This document shows positions 38,413 through 46,032 of a stretch of 50,899 bases of DNA, one piece after another. Made by a program: the position numbers and the translations under genes. Origin of the DNA: Hondaea fermentalgiana (lineage: Eukaryota > Sar > Bigyra > Thraustochytrida > Thraustochytriidae); assembly GCA_014084085.1 (NCBI GenBank), contig NPFB01000095.1, positions 16,959-67,857 on the forward strand, in the 5' to 3' direction. A model generated the notes under the pieces. The model made no database searches and had not been told where the DNA came from. It was given only the letters and a program-made list of their open reading frames with translations. Every line of letters starts with the position of its first letter. Within the stretch, counting starts at the first letter, position 1.

Positions 38413-40282
38413 CCTCGGATGGAATTTGGCGGTCACTGTCGGCAGCTAGCCCGGCGGCTCTCGCAGTTGCTTAAACGAATGAAACAATCCCAGGATGGCT
38501 GACAGTGACGCTCTTCCAGGCCGACCGTCATTGGTCTTGAGGTGCTACTGGTACGCATCGAGCCCGTTCCGACTCGCGGCAATGCAAAAGTGAGGAAGAT
38601 CGTCGCTACGGTCCCGTGTCAACGTTGAAGTCGCGCAAGAAGACAGAACCATTTGCTGGTCGCAAACTTCTGCACACCCTGCGCGCGCATGCAGCACCAA
38701 GGCGATGCCATGGCGTACCAGAAGACGCCTCACACGGCGCGACCACGCTTACGTTTCCGAGGCCTTTCTGACTGTGAATAAAGGGGAGGACCGACTCTTG
38801 GAAAAACGCCAAAGGCTGCGGTCAGGACCTCGCCGCACGTTGCGGGGATCCAGACCAAGAGCTGACTTGCACCCCTCTCCCGCGGGAAGGGACCTCCGCC
38901 GCATTCGCGCGTGCGCTCCGGGGACCTCGTGTCGCTCCATGGGGTCAACGAATTTACACTCAGACGTCCGTCCGTCTACCCAACGCAAAACGTCTTTACC
39001 TCGCCCCGTCGTGAGCCTTCCCCATGTATACCCTACATCTCTAAACTCCCCCTGCCGCCAGTAGCGGCGACTGCCCGCGTGCATGCACTCCGCTACGTTG
39101 CCTTTTTTGGGGTGACGTTGTCCAGTGACTTTCCGCTCGCTCGCTCGCTCGCTCGCGCAACCCGAAAAAGGGACCCAGTCGGTCGGGCAGACCGGCGACA
39201 TTTTGACAGCCAGCGAGGCTTTCCCAGCCACGAGGATATGGCGCGGCGTTTCGTGCGGTGCAGTCCAGGGCAGTGCAGTGCAATGCAGTGCCCGCCCGCG
39301 AGAGGCGGACCATTTCGAGGGACTTGCGCGCACACCCTCTACGCGGTGCTTGCTATAAGCGCACGTAGCCACTCGTAGCGGGCGGCGCGCCGAGCGCACC
39401 TGTGGGCGAGTGAAACGAATGGGGTGCTCGGGACGCACCGCAGCTCCGCACCGCTGGCGCCCATGATCCATCCTCCCTCCCAGCGTCCCGTGCATGGCGG
39501 GTCTTTAACTCCCCTTGATCGAGCGTGAGGAGGCAAAGCAGGGCGTGCAAACAACTTGCGTGCATGCTTGCTTGCATTACCCTAACTCTGTCCTCTGCAC
39601 GCACGTACTCGCTCACAAGCTGGCAAGCAAGGGAAGCAGACCCAAGACGCTGGCGCAATTTGCAATTTTTGCATTTTGCATTTTCACGTTCGCGCTCGGT
39701 CCCTCCTCCCCGTCGCTCAGACCTGCGCGCACAGCCGCGCGCTCCACCGCCTCGAGCGCGGCTCGCGCCTCTCCTGCTGTCTCTCCAGCTTTCGCGCTCG
39801 CTCGCTCGCTCCCTCCCTCCCTCGCACGCACAAAAGCTCTCGCGGCGGGCGAGCTCGCCGCCAAAGCGCCGCGGGAGCGGGACCGCTTTCCGCGTGTGTG
39901 TGCACTGGGCCCCGCGAGACTCTTCGGAGGGTCAATTCGCGCGCGCACGCCGGCTGCGCCTGCCGCGCTCGCTCGCTCGCTTCGCGGCGGTTCTCCTTCC
40001 TCGCGGCCTGCTGCGTCGCGGCGGCGGCGTCGTAGCGTCGCCACGTTGGCTTCGCTTGGCTTGGCTTCGCTTTGCTTGGCGTAATTGGCCGGCCGAGCAC
40101 GGGTTCTTCGTTGGAGCGTTTCTTGGACCTCGATCTTGGGGGCCCCGCTCGCCCCAAACGCGCGTCGCGCCGGGAGCCAGGGCGGTCGCCGGTGCCCGCG
40201 CGCACCGATCGCAGGCGTTCTCGCGCTCCGCGCCGCGCCTCTTCGGCCCCGCTTCGGGCTCGTCGAAGCCGCCGCCGCGACC

Positions 40283-40337
40283 GCTGCTCTGCTCTGCTCT
40301 GCTCTGCTCTGCTCGGCTTGGCTCGGCTCAGCTCGGG
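40283..40337. repeat. (TGCTC)n pentanucleotide microsatellite
   Basis: Six CTGCTC/TGCTC units, then degenerate CGGCT, CGGCTC and AGCTCGG copies. Confidence 0.92.
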
Positions 40338-40969
40338 TAGAAGAGAAGCGAAGCTCGTCTCTCGCGGTCGTGCACTTCATATTCATATCACAATAGACGG
40401 ACAGATCGCGACGGCGGGCCCGTGGTAGATCTTGCAACAGATTGAGATCGTCCCGCCGCTAAAGCCGTCGACCCCCCGCGCTGGCTAGCCGGCCGCCCTC
40501 TGCCCCGACGTTCGCGCGCCGCGCCGCGCCGCCGTGGCGTATCTTATCGTGTGAGGAACAGAACCGGGGCCAGGACTGCAGAACTGCAAGAACCAGGGCG
40601 GGGACCAGGACGAGGACCTGGACCAGAACTGGGGAAAAGGCCTGGCTGCTTGCGGTGCTCTGATTTCGAGGCGAGTCAAGGCGAGCGAGTCAAGGCGGCC
40701 CTGGCAGGCAGGCCTGCGTCACGGGCCGAGGCGAACCAGACCGGGCACGCCACCAATCCGCCGTGCTCGGGAGACGACCAAGCCAAGCGCGGCCTGAAGG
40801 GAAGGAGGCCTTCTTGCGAGGCCGCAGCAGACCCTGAAAAGGGTCCTGGCTGGGAAGGCCGACCGGACGAAGCCTGCCCGTCTGACCGAGCGACTGACGG
40901 GGTGATCGATTGTCACCGTCTGGGCGACCGACTCTTGGTGGAGTCAGGCAGCCCGAGTCTCCTCGCCTC

Positions 40970-42370
40970 ATGCTGACGCCGAGGACTCAGCTCGGAATGA
41001 GTGGCAACCGCCTCGTGCTCGACCACCTCTTGCAGAATGGACTGGAGATGGCGCAGTCCCAGGCGCACGCGCAGACGCAGCCACAGCAGCAGGCAAAATG
41101 CCAAGACGGCCAGTTTAATACGAATGCGGCGCAAATGTTTCTCGACGCACTGGCGAGGGCTCGCGCCGACGCAAGTCTCGCCAAATGCATGGACACTGCA
41201 CCTATTTCGTCTGCGAAAGATCATGGTCTGGCGTCTCAGCCAAGTCGCCAATTTCAACAGCAGCAGCAGCAGCAGCAAAAGCAGCAGCAAAAGCAGCAGC
41301 AGCAAAAGCAGCAGCCGCAACAGCAGCCGCCACAGCAACAGCAACAGCACCAGCGAAAGCAGCATTATATTTCTCAAGGAACCAATAATCAGCCCCAGCA
41401 ACAGCAACAACAGCAGCAGCAGCAGGCGCGTACAATTTCAGACTCGTACTGCTCACCCTGGGCGAGCGAACGCGATGCAGCGAAAAGGCATCTAGACATT
41501 CTTGACCATACGAGCATGTGCGCAAATACGCTATGCCAGGTCCCTGGGTGCGCGCAGATGAAAGCACTCATTTCGCATTGCTGGAATTGTGACTTTGAGT
41601 CCACCTGTACAGTGTGCCGACGCTTCCAGGGCCTTCTTTCGCTGCATTCGAGCGCCTGTCAGCGTCTCTTGGGAACATGCCTCGTCCCGTGCTGCTTGCA
41701 ATTCAAATTGCTGTACGTAACGTCCCCCATGGGGGCGCAGCAGCCACACCAAGCTCAACAGCAGCGACCGCAGCAGCAACAGCAGCAGCAACAAGAACCA
41801 CGTCACCGACGTCGCAAGCCACCGCACGCGCTTCTTGGCCGAGCAAGCCCCGAGTCGGCATGCCCAGCACAACGACTCGTCCTCTTGCAGCACGCAGGGT
41901 CCTGCACAGCGGCTCCTGGGACATGCAAAATTTCCGCGCATTGCGCCAAAATGAAAAAGAACCTCGAGCACGTGTCTTCGTGCGAACGCGGGGCCTGTGC
42001 GGAGGACTACTGCGCCTCATCAAAGTTCGCCCTGCATCACTTTTATGAATGCAAGGCAAAATTCTGTCAGGTATGCGATCCTGTTCGCGATGGCACCAAG
42101 GTGCAAGCCCACATTCACTCGTGCACCTCGTGCGCAGCCGGTGGTTACTCGCCACCAACCTCGACCCGATCTGCAGGCGCTCGTAGTCACATTGAGGATC
42201 CGACAAGCTCAGAGGCAAAATTACCGGAGCCCACCTTTTCCGAAGACATTGGCAGAGCAGCGAACCCTACTTTTATCAGCGCGGAGACCGCCGAGGATGA
42301 CGAATCCCGCAACACGCGAATAGCCGCCGACGCCCTGTCCGCTTTGGCAACCTCTTTTGCGCGATCATGA
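40970..42370 (+). CDS. Polyglutamine protein with two TAZ zinc fingers
   Basis: A 466-residue protein; 40970 is the first ATG in frame (MLTPRTQLG), with a second at 40997. TAZ fingers bind transactivation domains and are known from CBP/p300 and plant BT proteins. Finger 1 spans ~169-247 (RHLDILDHTSMC, CQVPGCAQMKALISHCWNC, CTVCRRFQGLLSLHSSAC, CLVPCC). Finger 2 spans ~299-375 (QRLVLLQHAGSC, CKISAHCAKMKKNLEHVSSC, CAEDYCASSKFALHHFYEC, CQVC). Each keeps the HCCC-type spacings, although the fourth Cys/His positions of finger 2 are looser. Residues ~95-152 and 255-277 are glutamine tracts encoded by imperfect CAG repeats. There is no HAT, bromo, KIX or BTB domain, so it is not CBP itself but probably a small transcriptional adaptor. 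Confidence 0.9.
   Translation: MLTPRTQLGMSGNRLVLDHLLQNGLEMAQSQAHAQTQPQQQAKCQDGQFNTNAAQMFLDALARARADASLAKCMDTAPISSAKDHGLASQPSRQFQQQQQQQQKQQQKQQQQKQQPQQQPPQQQQQHQRKQHYISQGTNNQPQQQQQQQQQQARTISDSYCSPWASERDAAKRHLDILDHTSMCANTLCQVPGCAQMKALISHCWNCDFESTCTVCRRFQGLLSLHSSACQRLLGTCLVPCCLQFKLLYVTSPMGAQQPHQAQQQRPQQQQQQQQEPRHRRRKPPHALLGRASPESACPAQRLVLLQHAGSCTAAPGTCKISAHCAKMKKNLEHVSSCERGACAEDYCASSKFALHHFYECKAKFCQVCDPVRDGTKVQAHIHSCTSCAAGGYSPPTSTRSAGARSHIEDPTSSEAKLPEPTFSEDIGRAANPTFISAETAEDDESRNTRIAADALSALATSFARS
41255..41427 (+). repeat. Imperfect CAG (polyglutamine) tracts in the TAZ gene
   Basis: Runs of CAG with CAA and AAG interruptions at 41255-41366 and 41395-41427, encoding Gln/Lys/Pro-rich sequence. This is likely length-variable. 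Confidence 0.9.
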
Positions 42371-42604
42371 CGCGACGTTGACGATCGTATAAAATGGTTT
42401 TTGATCTTGACTGTATACTTTTGCACGCCTTGCTTCCTTTCATCTCGGGATGTCGTGGCCACACATGCTCATTCGTCTCCGACCTCTCCTCTTCTCGCGC
42501 TCGTCTCAGGCAACTCGTAGCCAGGCTCTGCAGCTAGCTGCAAAAAATGTCAATCATCCACCACGTGCAAAAATCAATTTTAATTAATTAAAAAATTTAA
42601 AATT

Positions 42605-42613
42605 AAAAAAAAA
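42605..42613 (-). terminator. RNA polymerase III terminator (T9)
   Basis: Nine consecutive T on the minus strand, four bases past the 3' end of tRNA-Asp, within an AT-rich block (42570-42617) unlike the surrounding GC-rich DNA. Confidence 0.9.
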
Positions 42614-42617
42614 GAAT

Positions 42618-42688
42618 TCCGAAACCGGGAATCGAACCCGGATCACCCGCGTGACAGGCGGGTATACTGGCCGTTATACTATCTCGGA
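42618..42688 (-). tRNA. tRNA-Asp (anticodon GTC)
   Basis: 71 nt, no intron. Acceptor stem TCCGAGA/TTTCGGA (one G-T pair), D arm GTAT...GTAT, anticodon stem CCCGC/GCGGG with loop CTGTCAC (anticodon GTC), and T stem CCGGG/CCCGG with loop TTCGATT. Box A-like (TAGTATAACGGCC) and box B (GGTTCGATTCC) promoters are internal. CCA is not encoded, as expected for a eukaryotic nuclear gene. Confidence 0.97.
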
Positions 42689-43273
42689 AAGAGCAGATGC
42701 TCCGAATTGGTGTTGATCACCATTGGTCCGTGTTGCTCCAGCGAGCGCAAGCTCTACTTAACTGTCGTTTTGCGCACAAGGCAGGCATGTATACGGGATG
42801 CGCGCAAGAGGCCGCATGTGCCAAGATAGATAAGATGTGCAGCAGTGCAGCATCGGGACCCGCGAGCGACGTGACGCGACGCGCCGGGCCGGCCGGATGC
42901 GGCGTCGCCTGAGCGGACCGGGCCTGGCGAGGCGTGGACTCGTCGGTTGGTTGGACTGTCGATCAGGCGTGACTGACCAAATTCGACTGACTGGATTACA
43001 TGGAGGGCCTTTACCGGATGGATCTAGGCCGGCAAGCAGGCCTCTGGACTTCCTGGGCCTGGATTTTCGCGCATGACTGCGCAGGATCTGGATATAGGTC
43101 CAACTTCCGTCCATGGACTTACTGTTAACGTGGCGGGTGTGTCCAACTTGGGAGCCTTCCGCGCTGGCTGACCTTGGATCCACGCGCGCGTTGGTCCACG
43201 CGCGCGAATGCGATGCCGAAGCACATGGGCGAAAATGCATTTGTAGAATTGAGGAAGGGCAAACCTGCAACGC

Positions 43274-43306
43274 ATGCGAGCTTCGTCGTCTTCTAAACAG
43301 AAATGA
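43274..43306 (+). other. Short upstream ORF overlapping the ANK-TIR gene 1 start
   Basis: ATG at 43274, ten codons (MRASSSSKQK), stop TGA at 43304-43306 overlapping the main ATG (43303-43305) as ATGA. The frame just upstream encodes RANLQR, also found in the uORF of gene 2. Confidence 0.5.
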
Positions 43307-45603
43307 TGTGGAACAAGCTGAATCGTTTGACCAAGGTTGCTGGCCTTGGCGATGGAAGCAGCAAGGTCTTGAAAGCCATCAGTCTTCGCGATTTTGATGA
43401 GCTTGAGACCCTCGTGCAGCAGACCCCTGCCAAACTTAATGATCGCGTCACGAAGAACAAGGGTACGCTGCTCACCGAGGCAATTCGTACAGAGGATGAG
43501 GAACTTGTAAGATGGCTCGTCAAGCATGGCGCAGATCTAAATCTGCAGACCCGACAAGGCGCCACGGCTCTAATGTTGGCATGCCAACAGAAGCAGCATT
43601 CAGTGGTCGAACATCTTGTCAAACACAATGCAAAGATCAATATCCAAGCCGCCGATGGCAAGACGGCACTCCTGGTTGCGTGCTGTGGTGGCGAACCAGA
43701 TACTGTACGGCTTCTCATCGAGCACGGAGCACAGCTGGATCTTCAGGATTACGAGGGGCGGACGGTTCTCATTCACGCAATCAAGAGCGGAGACGTAGAG
43801 ATAGCTCGTATGCTCATCGAGAGTGGAAAGAAACTTGACATCAAAGACAAAGGAGGTCGCACTGCCCTCCAATGCGCATGCAGCGGCGAGCATTCAGAGC
43901 TGCTGGTGCCCTTGCTCATCAGTTGTGGCGCGGATATAGATCACCAAGAGGATAAAGGTTTGACTGCGCTCATGCTCGCTTGCATGCGAGGAAACACAGA
44001 AGCTGCTAGGCTTCTGATTGAGGCTGGTGCAAAGCTGGAACTACAAAATTGCAATGGGCAGACGGCTTTACATCACGCAATCAGACACAAAGACCTCGAA
44101 GTAGCTCGCCTGCTTATCGAAAAGGGGGATAATCTCAACATTCGAACCAGCGAAGGCTCAACTGCGCTCCACTTGGCTAGCGACTGTGGGCATACAGAGT
44201 TAGTTCGCTTGCTTGTCAGTCGTGACGCAAAGCTTAATTTTCAAGAGAAGGAAGGGTTGACTGCGCTCATGTTTGCATGCTTGCGAGGAGACTCGGCTAC
44301 AGCTCAAGTCCTGATTGAGAGCGGTGCAAATGTCGCCCTTCGTACTTTTGACAACAAGTGGTCAGCCCTTTTGCTTGCATGCCAAGGGAAAAGATCACCC
44401 AATGACGGTTCCCTGCAGTGCGTCAAGCTCTGCTGGGCGGCAGGGGCAGATCTCAAGACGACTCGCATGGGTTACAGTCCAGCCTCGTCAGTGGCCTCTT
44501 ACTGGAAAAGAAACGACATTCTCGACTTTCTTAACTTTGTGACCAAGTCCAAAGTTGCTACCATGCTGCTACGTGATCTCCGTCAGCCTCGGCAGCTGGT
44601 GCTTCGCTTCTTTGAAGAAGGTGTTATTAAGAGGGAAGCTTGCAGAGCTTTGCACGAAGAAGATCTCGAGCGTATGGGCGTCACAGGCGCTCTGCAGCGG
44701 CGACTGATCCTGCAGCGTTTCAATCGCACTTCATCCTCGCTCGTGTCCCCTTCAAAGCTCGTCCCTTCTCTCAAAATACCTTCCGCTCCGAGTAGCCCAG
44801 TGTCGCAATACAGCCCATCCACCCCAAGCAGCCCGATGGGTGAGATGCCGTCTGCCCCAAGCAGCCCGATGGGTCAGATTCCGTCTGCCCCAGGTAGCCC
44901 GACGGGGCAGCAGATATACTCTGCTCCAAGCTTTTCAGCGACCCAGGATCAAGTCGTTGAAGGCATGCCCGTCGAGTTTCCGGGTTACCCCATGTATCCG
45001 CCCATGTTTAGTCCTGAGAGCCCGCCCACCCCAACTTGGAGCAGCTCGGAGCGAGACGCAAGCATCTCGACAACGATTTCAGGATGCGAGAGCCGGTCCA
45101 TCTCAGCGGCAGCAAGCAGTCCACCGTCTGAGAAACAGGCAACAGCTGGCGAAGAAGAATTCTTTGACGCCTTTCTGTCCCACAGTTGGGGCGAAGGCGA
45201 GACAAATCACGAGCTCGTGAGATCCATCAACGAGGTGCTTTGCAACGCAGGCGTGAAGACGTGGTTTGACGGGGAGCGCGTCACGGACAACATTCGACAG
45301 GAGATTGCGCGCGGCATCCGTCAATCTCAAAAAGCCGTCATCTTTATCACGAGCGAGTACATGGCCAAGCTAGATAGCGATGACAGCAACTTTTGCAAGG
45401 AGGAATTCCAAGCTGCTGCGAATATGCTCAAGCCAAAGAACATGATCCCAGTAGTCCTTGAGAGCAGCTTGCTCGATCCTGGGTCCTGGCGGGGGCTGCT
45501 TCAGCTCCAACTGGGCAGCAAGCTTTACGTGGACTTTTCCACACCCGAGAAGCGCCAGAAAAGCATGGACTACCTAATTGAGTGCATCAAAGCAAAAAAG
45601 TAA
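43303..45603 (+). CDS. Ankyrin repeat-SAM-like-TIR protein 1
   Basis: A 766-residue cytosolic-type protein with no signal or membrane segment. Ten ankyrin repeats span ~55-385 (for example GATALMLACQQKQHSVVEHLV). A SAM-like segment (~418-474) contains LHEEDLERMGVTGALQRRLILQRF. A Ser/Pro linker (475-615) carries three 11-residue repeats. The TIR domain (618-747) has strand A FDAFLSHSW, BB-loop region FDGERVTDNI, and FCKEEFQAA. Glu700 in KEE aligns with the catalytic Glu of TIR NADases (SARM1 Glu642), so NAD cleavage is possible but unproven. The order repeat scaffold-SAM-TIR recalls SARM1, with ankyrins in place of armadillo repeats. The linked paralogue follows 425 bp downstream in the same orientation. 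Function is inferred: ligand or danger sensing by ankyrins, SAM oligomerisation, TIR output. Confidence 0.95.
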   Translation: MMWNKLNRLTKVAGLGDGSSKVLKAISLRDFDELETLVQQTPAKLNDRVTKNKGTLLTEAIRTEDEELVRWLVKHGADLNLQTRQGATALMLACQQKQHSVVEHLVKHNAKINIQAADGKTALLVACCGGEPDTVRLLIEHGAQLDLQDYEGRTVLIHAIKSGDVEIARMLIESGKKLDIKDKGGRTALQCACSGEHSELLVPLLISCGADIDHQEDKGLTALMLACMRGNTEAARLLIEAGAKLELQNCNGQTALHHAIRHKDLEVARLLIEKGDNLNIRTSEGSTALHLASDCGHTELVRLLVSRDAKLNFQEKEGLTALMFACLRGDSATAQVLIESGANVALRTFDNKWSALLLACQGKRSPNDGSLQCVKLCWAAGADLKTTRMGYSPASSVASYWKRNDILDFLNFVTKSKVATMLLRDLRQPRQLVLRFFEEGVIKREACRALHEEDLERMGVTGALQRRLILQRFNRTSSSLVSPSKLVPSLKIPSAPSSPVSQYSPSTPSSPMGEMPSAPSSPMGQIPSAPGSPTGQQIYSAPSFSATQDQVVEGMPVEFPGYPMYPPMFSPESPPTPTWSSSERDASISTTISGCESRSISAAASSPPSEKQATAGEEEFFDAFLSHSWGEGETNHELVRSINEVLCNAGVKTWFDGERVTDNIRQEIARGIRQSQKAVIFITSEYMAKLDSDDSNFCKEEFQAAANMLKPKNMIPVVLESSLLDPGSWRGLLQLQLGSKLYVDFSTPEKRQKSMDYLIECIKAKK
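44823..44921 (+). repeat. 33-bp minisatellite in the ANK-TIR gene 1 linker
   Basis: Three copies of a 33-bp unit (CCAAGCAGCCCGATGGGT... starts at 44823, 44856 and 44889) encoding PSSPMGxxPSA. It is absent from the paralogue. Confidence 0.88.
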
Positions 45604-46028
45604 ACTGAATTGAATCGAGAGCGGACACGTTTTTGGTTGTGGTAGCTGTCTTGCCAAGGTGGACGGTGCCGCCTGCTGCCTGGACTATAAAGTTGGACTG
45701 TGCTCATTCTTGCAAGCAGTCGTGCTCTTCAATATGCGTCGGCAATCCGCAGCAGTCTATTCAGGAGAAGAACGCTGCACAAGTCCATTCACAGATCAAT
45801 CATGACTGATCAAACATCCATTTACGTCAATGACCCTTGCGCGCGCTTCAGTCCCTTGAAATGGACTAATGGAAAACCAGACGCGGGCAACGTTGTGCAA
45901 CCTTTGTCCAGGATAAGTCTTGCCGACGGTGGCCCTGGATCCATTTACTTGCGATATTTGACCTTGAGACGAAGCGCAGCAAAGCCACGGGCAAACTTGC
46001 AACGCAGTTTCGCTTTGTTTTCAAGAGA
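45604..46028. other. 425-bp spacer between the tandem ANK-TIR genes
   Basis: Contains a TATA-like element and a 76-codon upstream ORF. Its last ~50 bases resemble the 5' flank of gene 1 (GGGCAAAC[CT]TGCAACGCA before both starts). Confidence 0.65.
45686..45692 (+). promoter_or_regulatory. TATA-like element (TATAAAG) of ANK-TIR gene 2
   Basis: TATAAAG in GGACTATAAAGTTGG, 337 bp upstream of the main ATG and 110 bp upstream of the uORF ATG. This suits transcription starting near 45715-45720. It rests on motif and position only. Confidence 0.45.
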
Positions 46029-46032
46029 ATGA
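45802..46032 (+). other. Upstream ORF (76 codons) overlapping the ANK-TIR gene 2 start
   Basis: ATG at 45802, stop TGA at 46030-46032, overlapping the main ATG (46029) as ATGA. The peptide MTDQTSIYVNDPCARFS... matches nothing I know. Its 3' part includes RANLQR, shared with the frame preceding gene 1. It could be a translated leader controlling the main frame, or chance. Confidence 0.4.

Larger units (their letters stand above)
37959..40969. other. 3-kb divergent intergenic region rich in simple repeats
   Basis: Lies between JMJD6 (minus) and the TAZ gene (plus). It holds a 10-mer array (38236-38412), GCTC tracts (39134-39157 and near 39797 and 39966) and a TGCTC array (40283-40337). Long frames at 39515-40430 are Arg/Ala/Ser-rich in every phase and reflect composition. 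No gene is supported. Confidence 0.6.
42371..43302. other. Intergenic containing the tRNA gene
   Basis: Between the TAZ gene and the first ANK-TIR gene. Apart from the tRNA at 42618-42688 and the AT-rich block at 42570-42617, nothing is recognised. No TATA box is evident before 43303. Confidence 0.6.
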
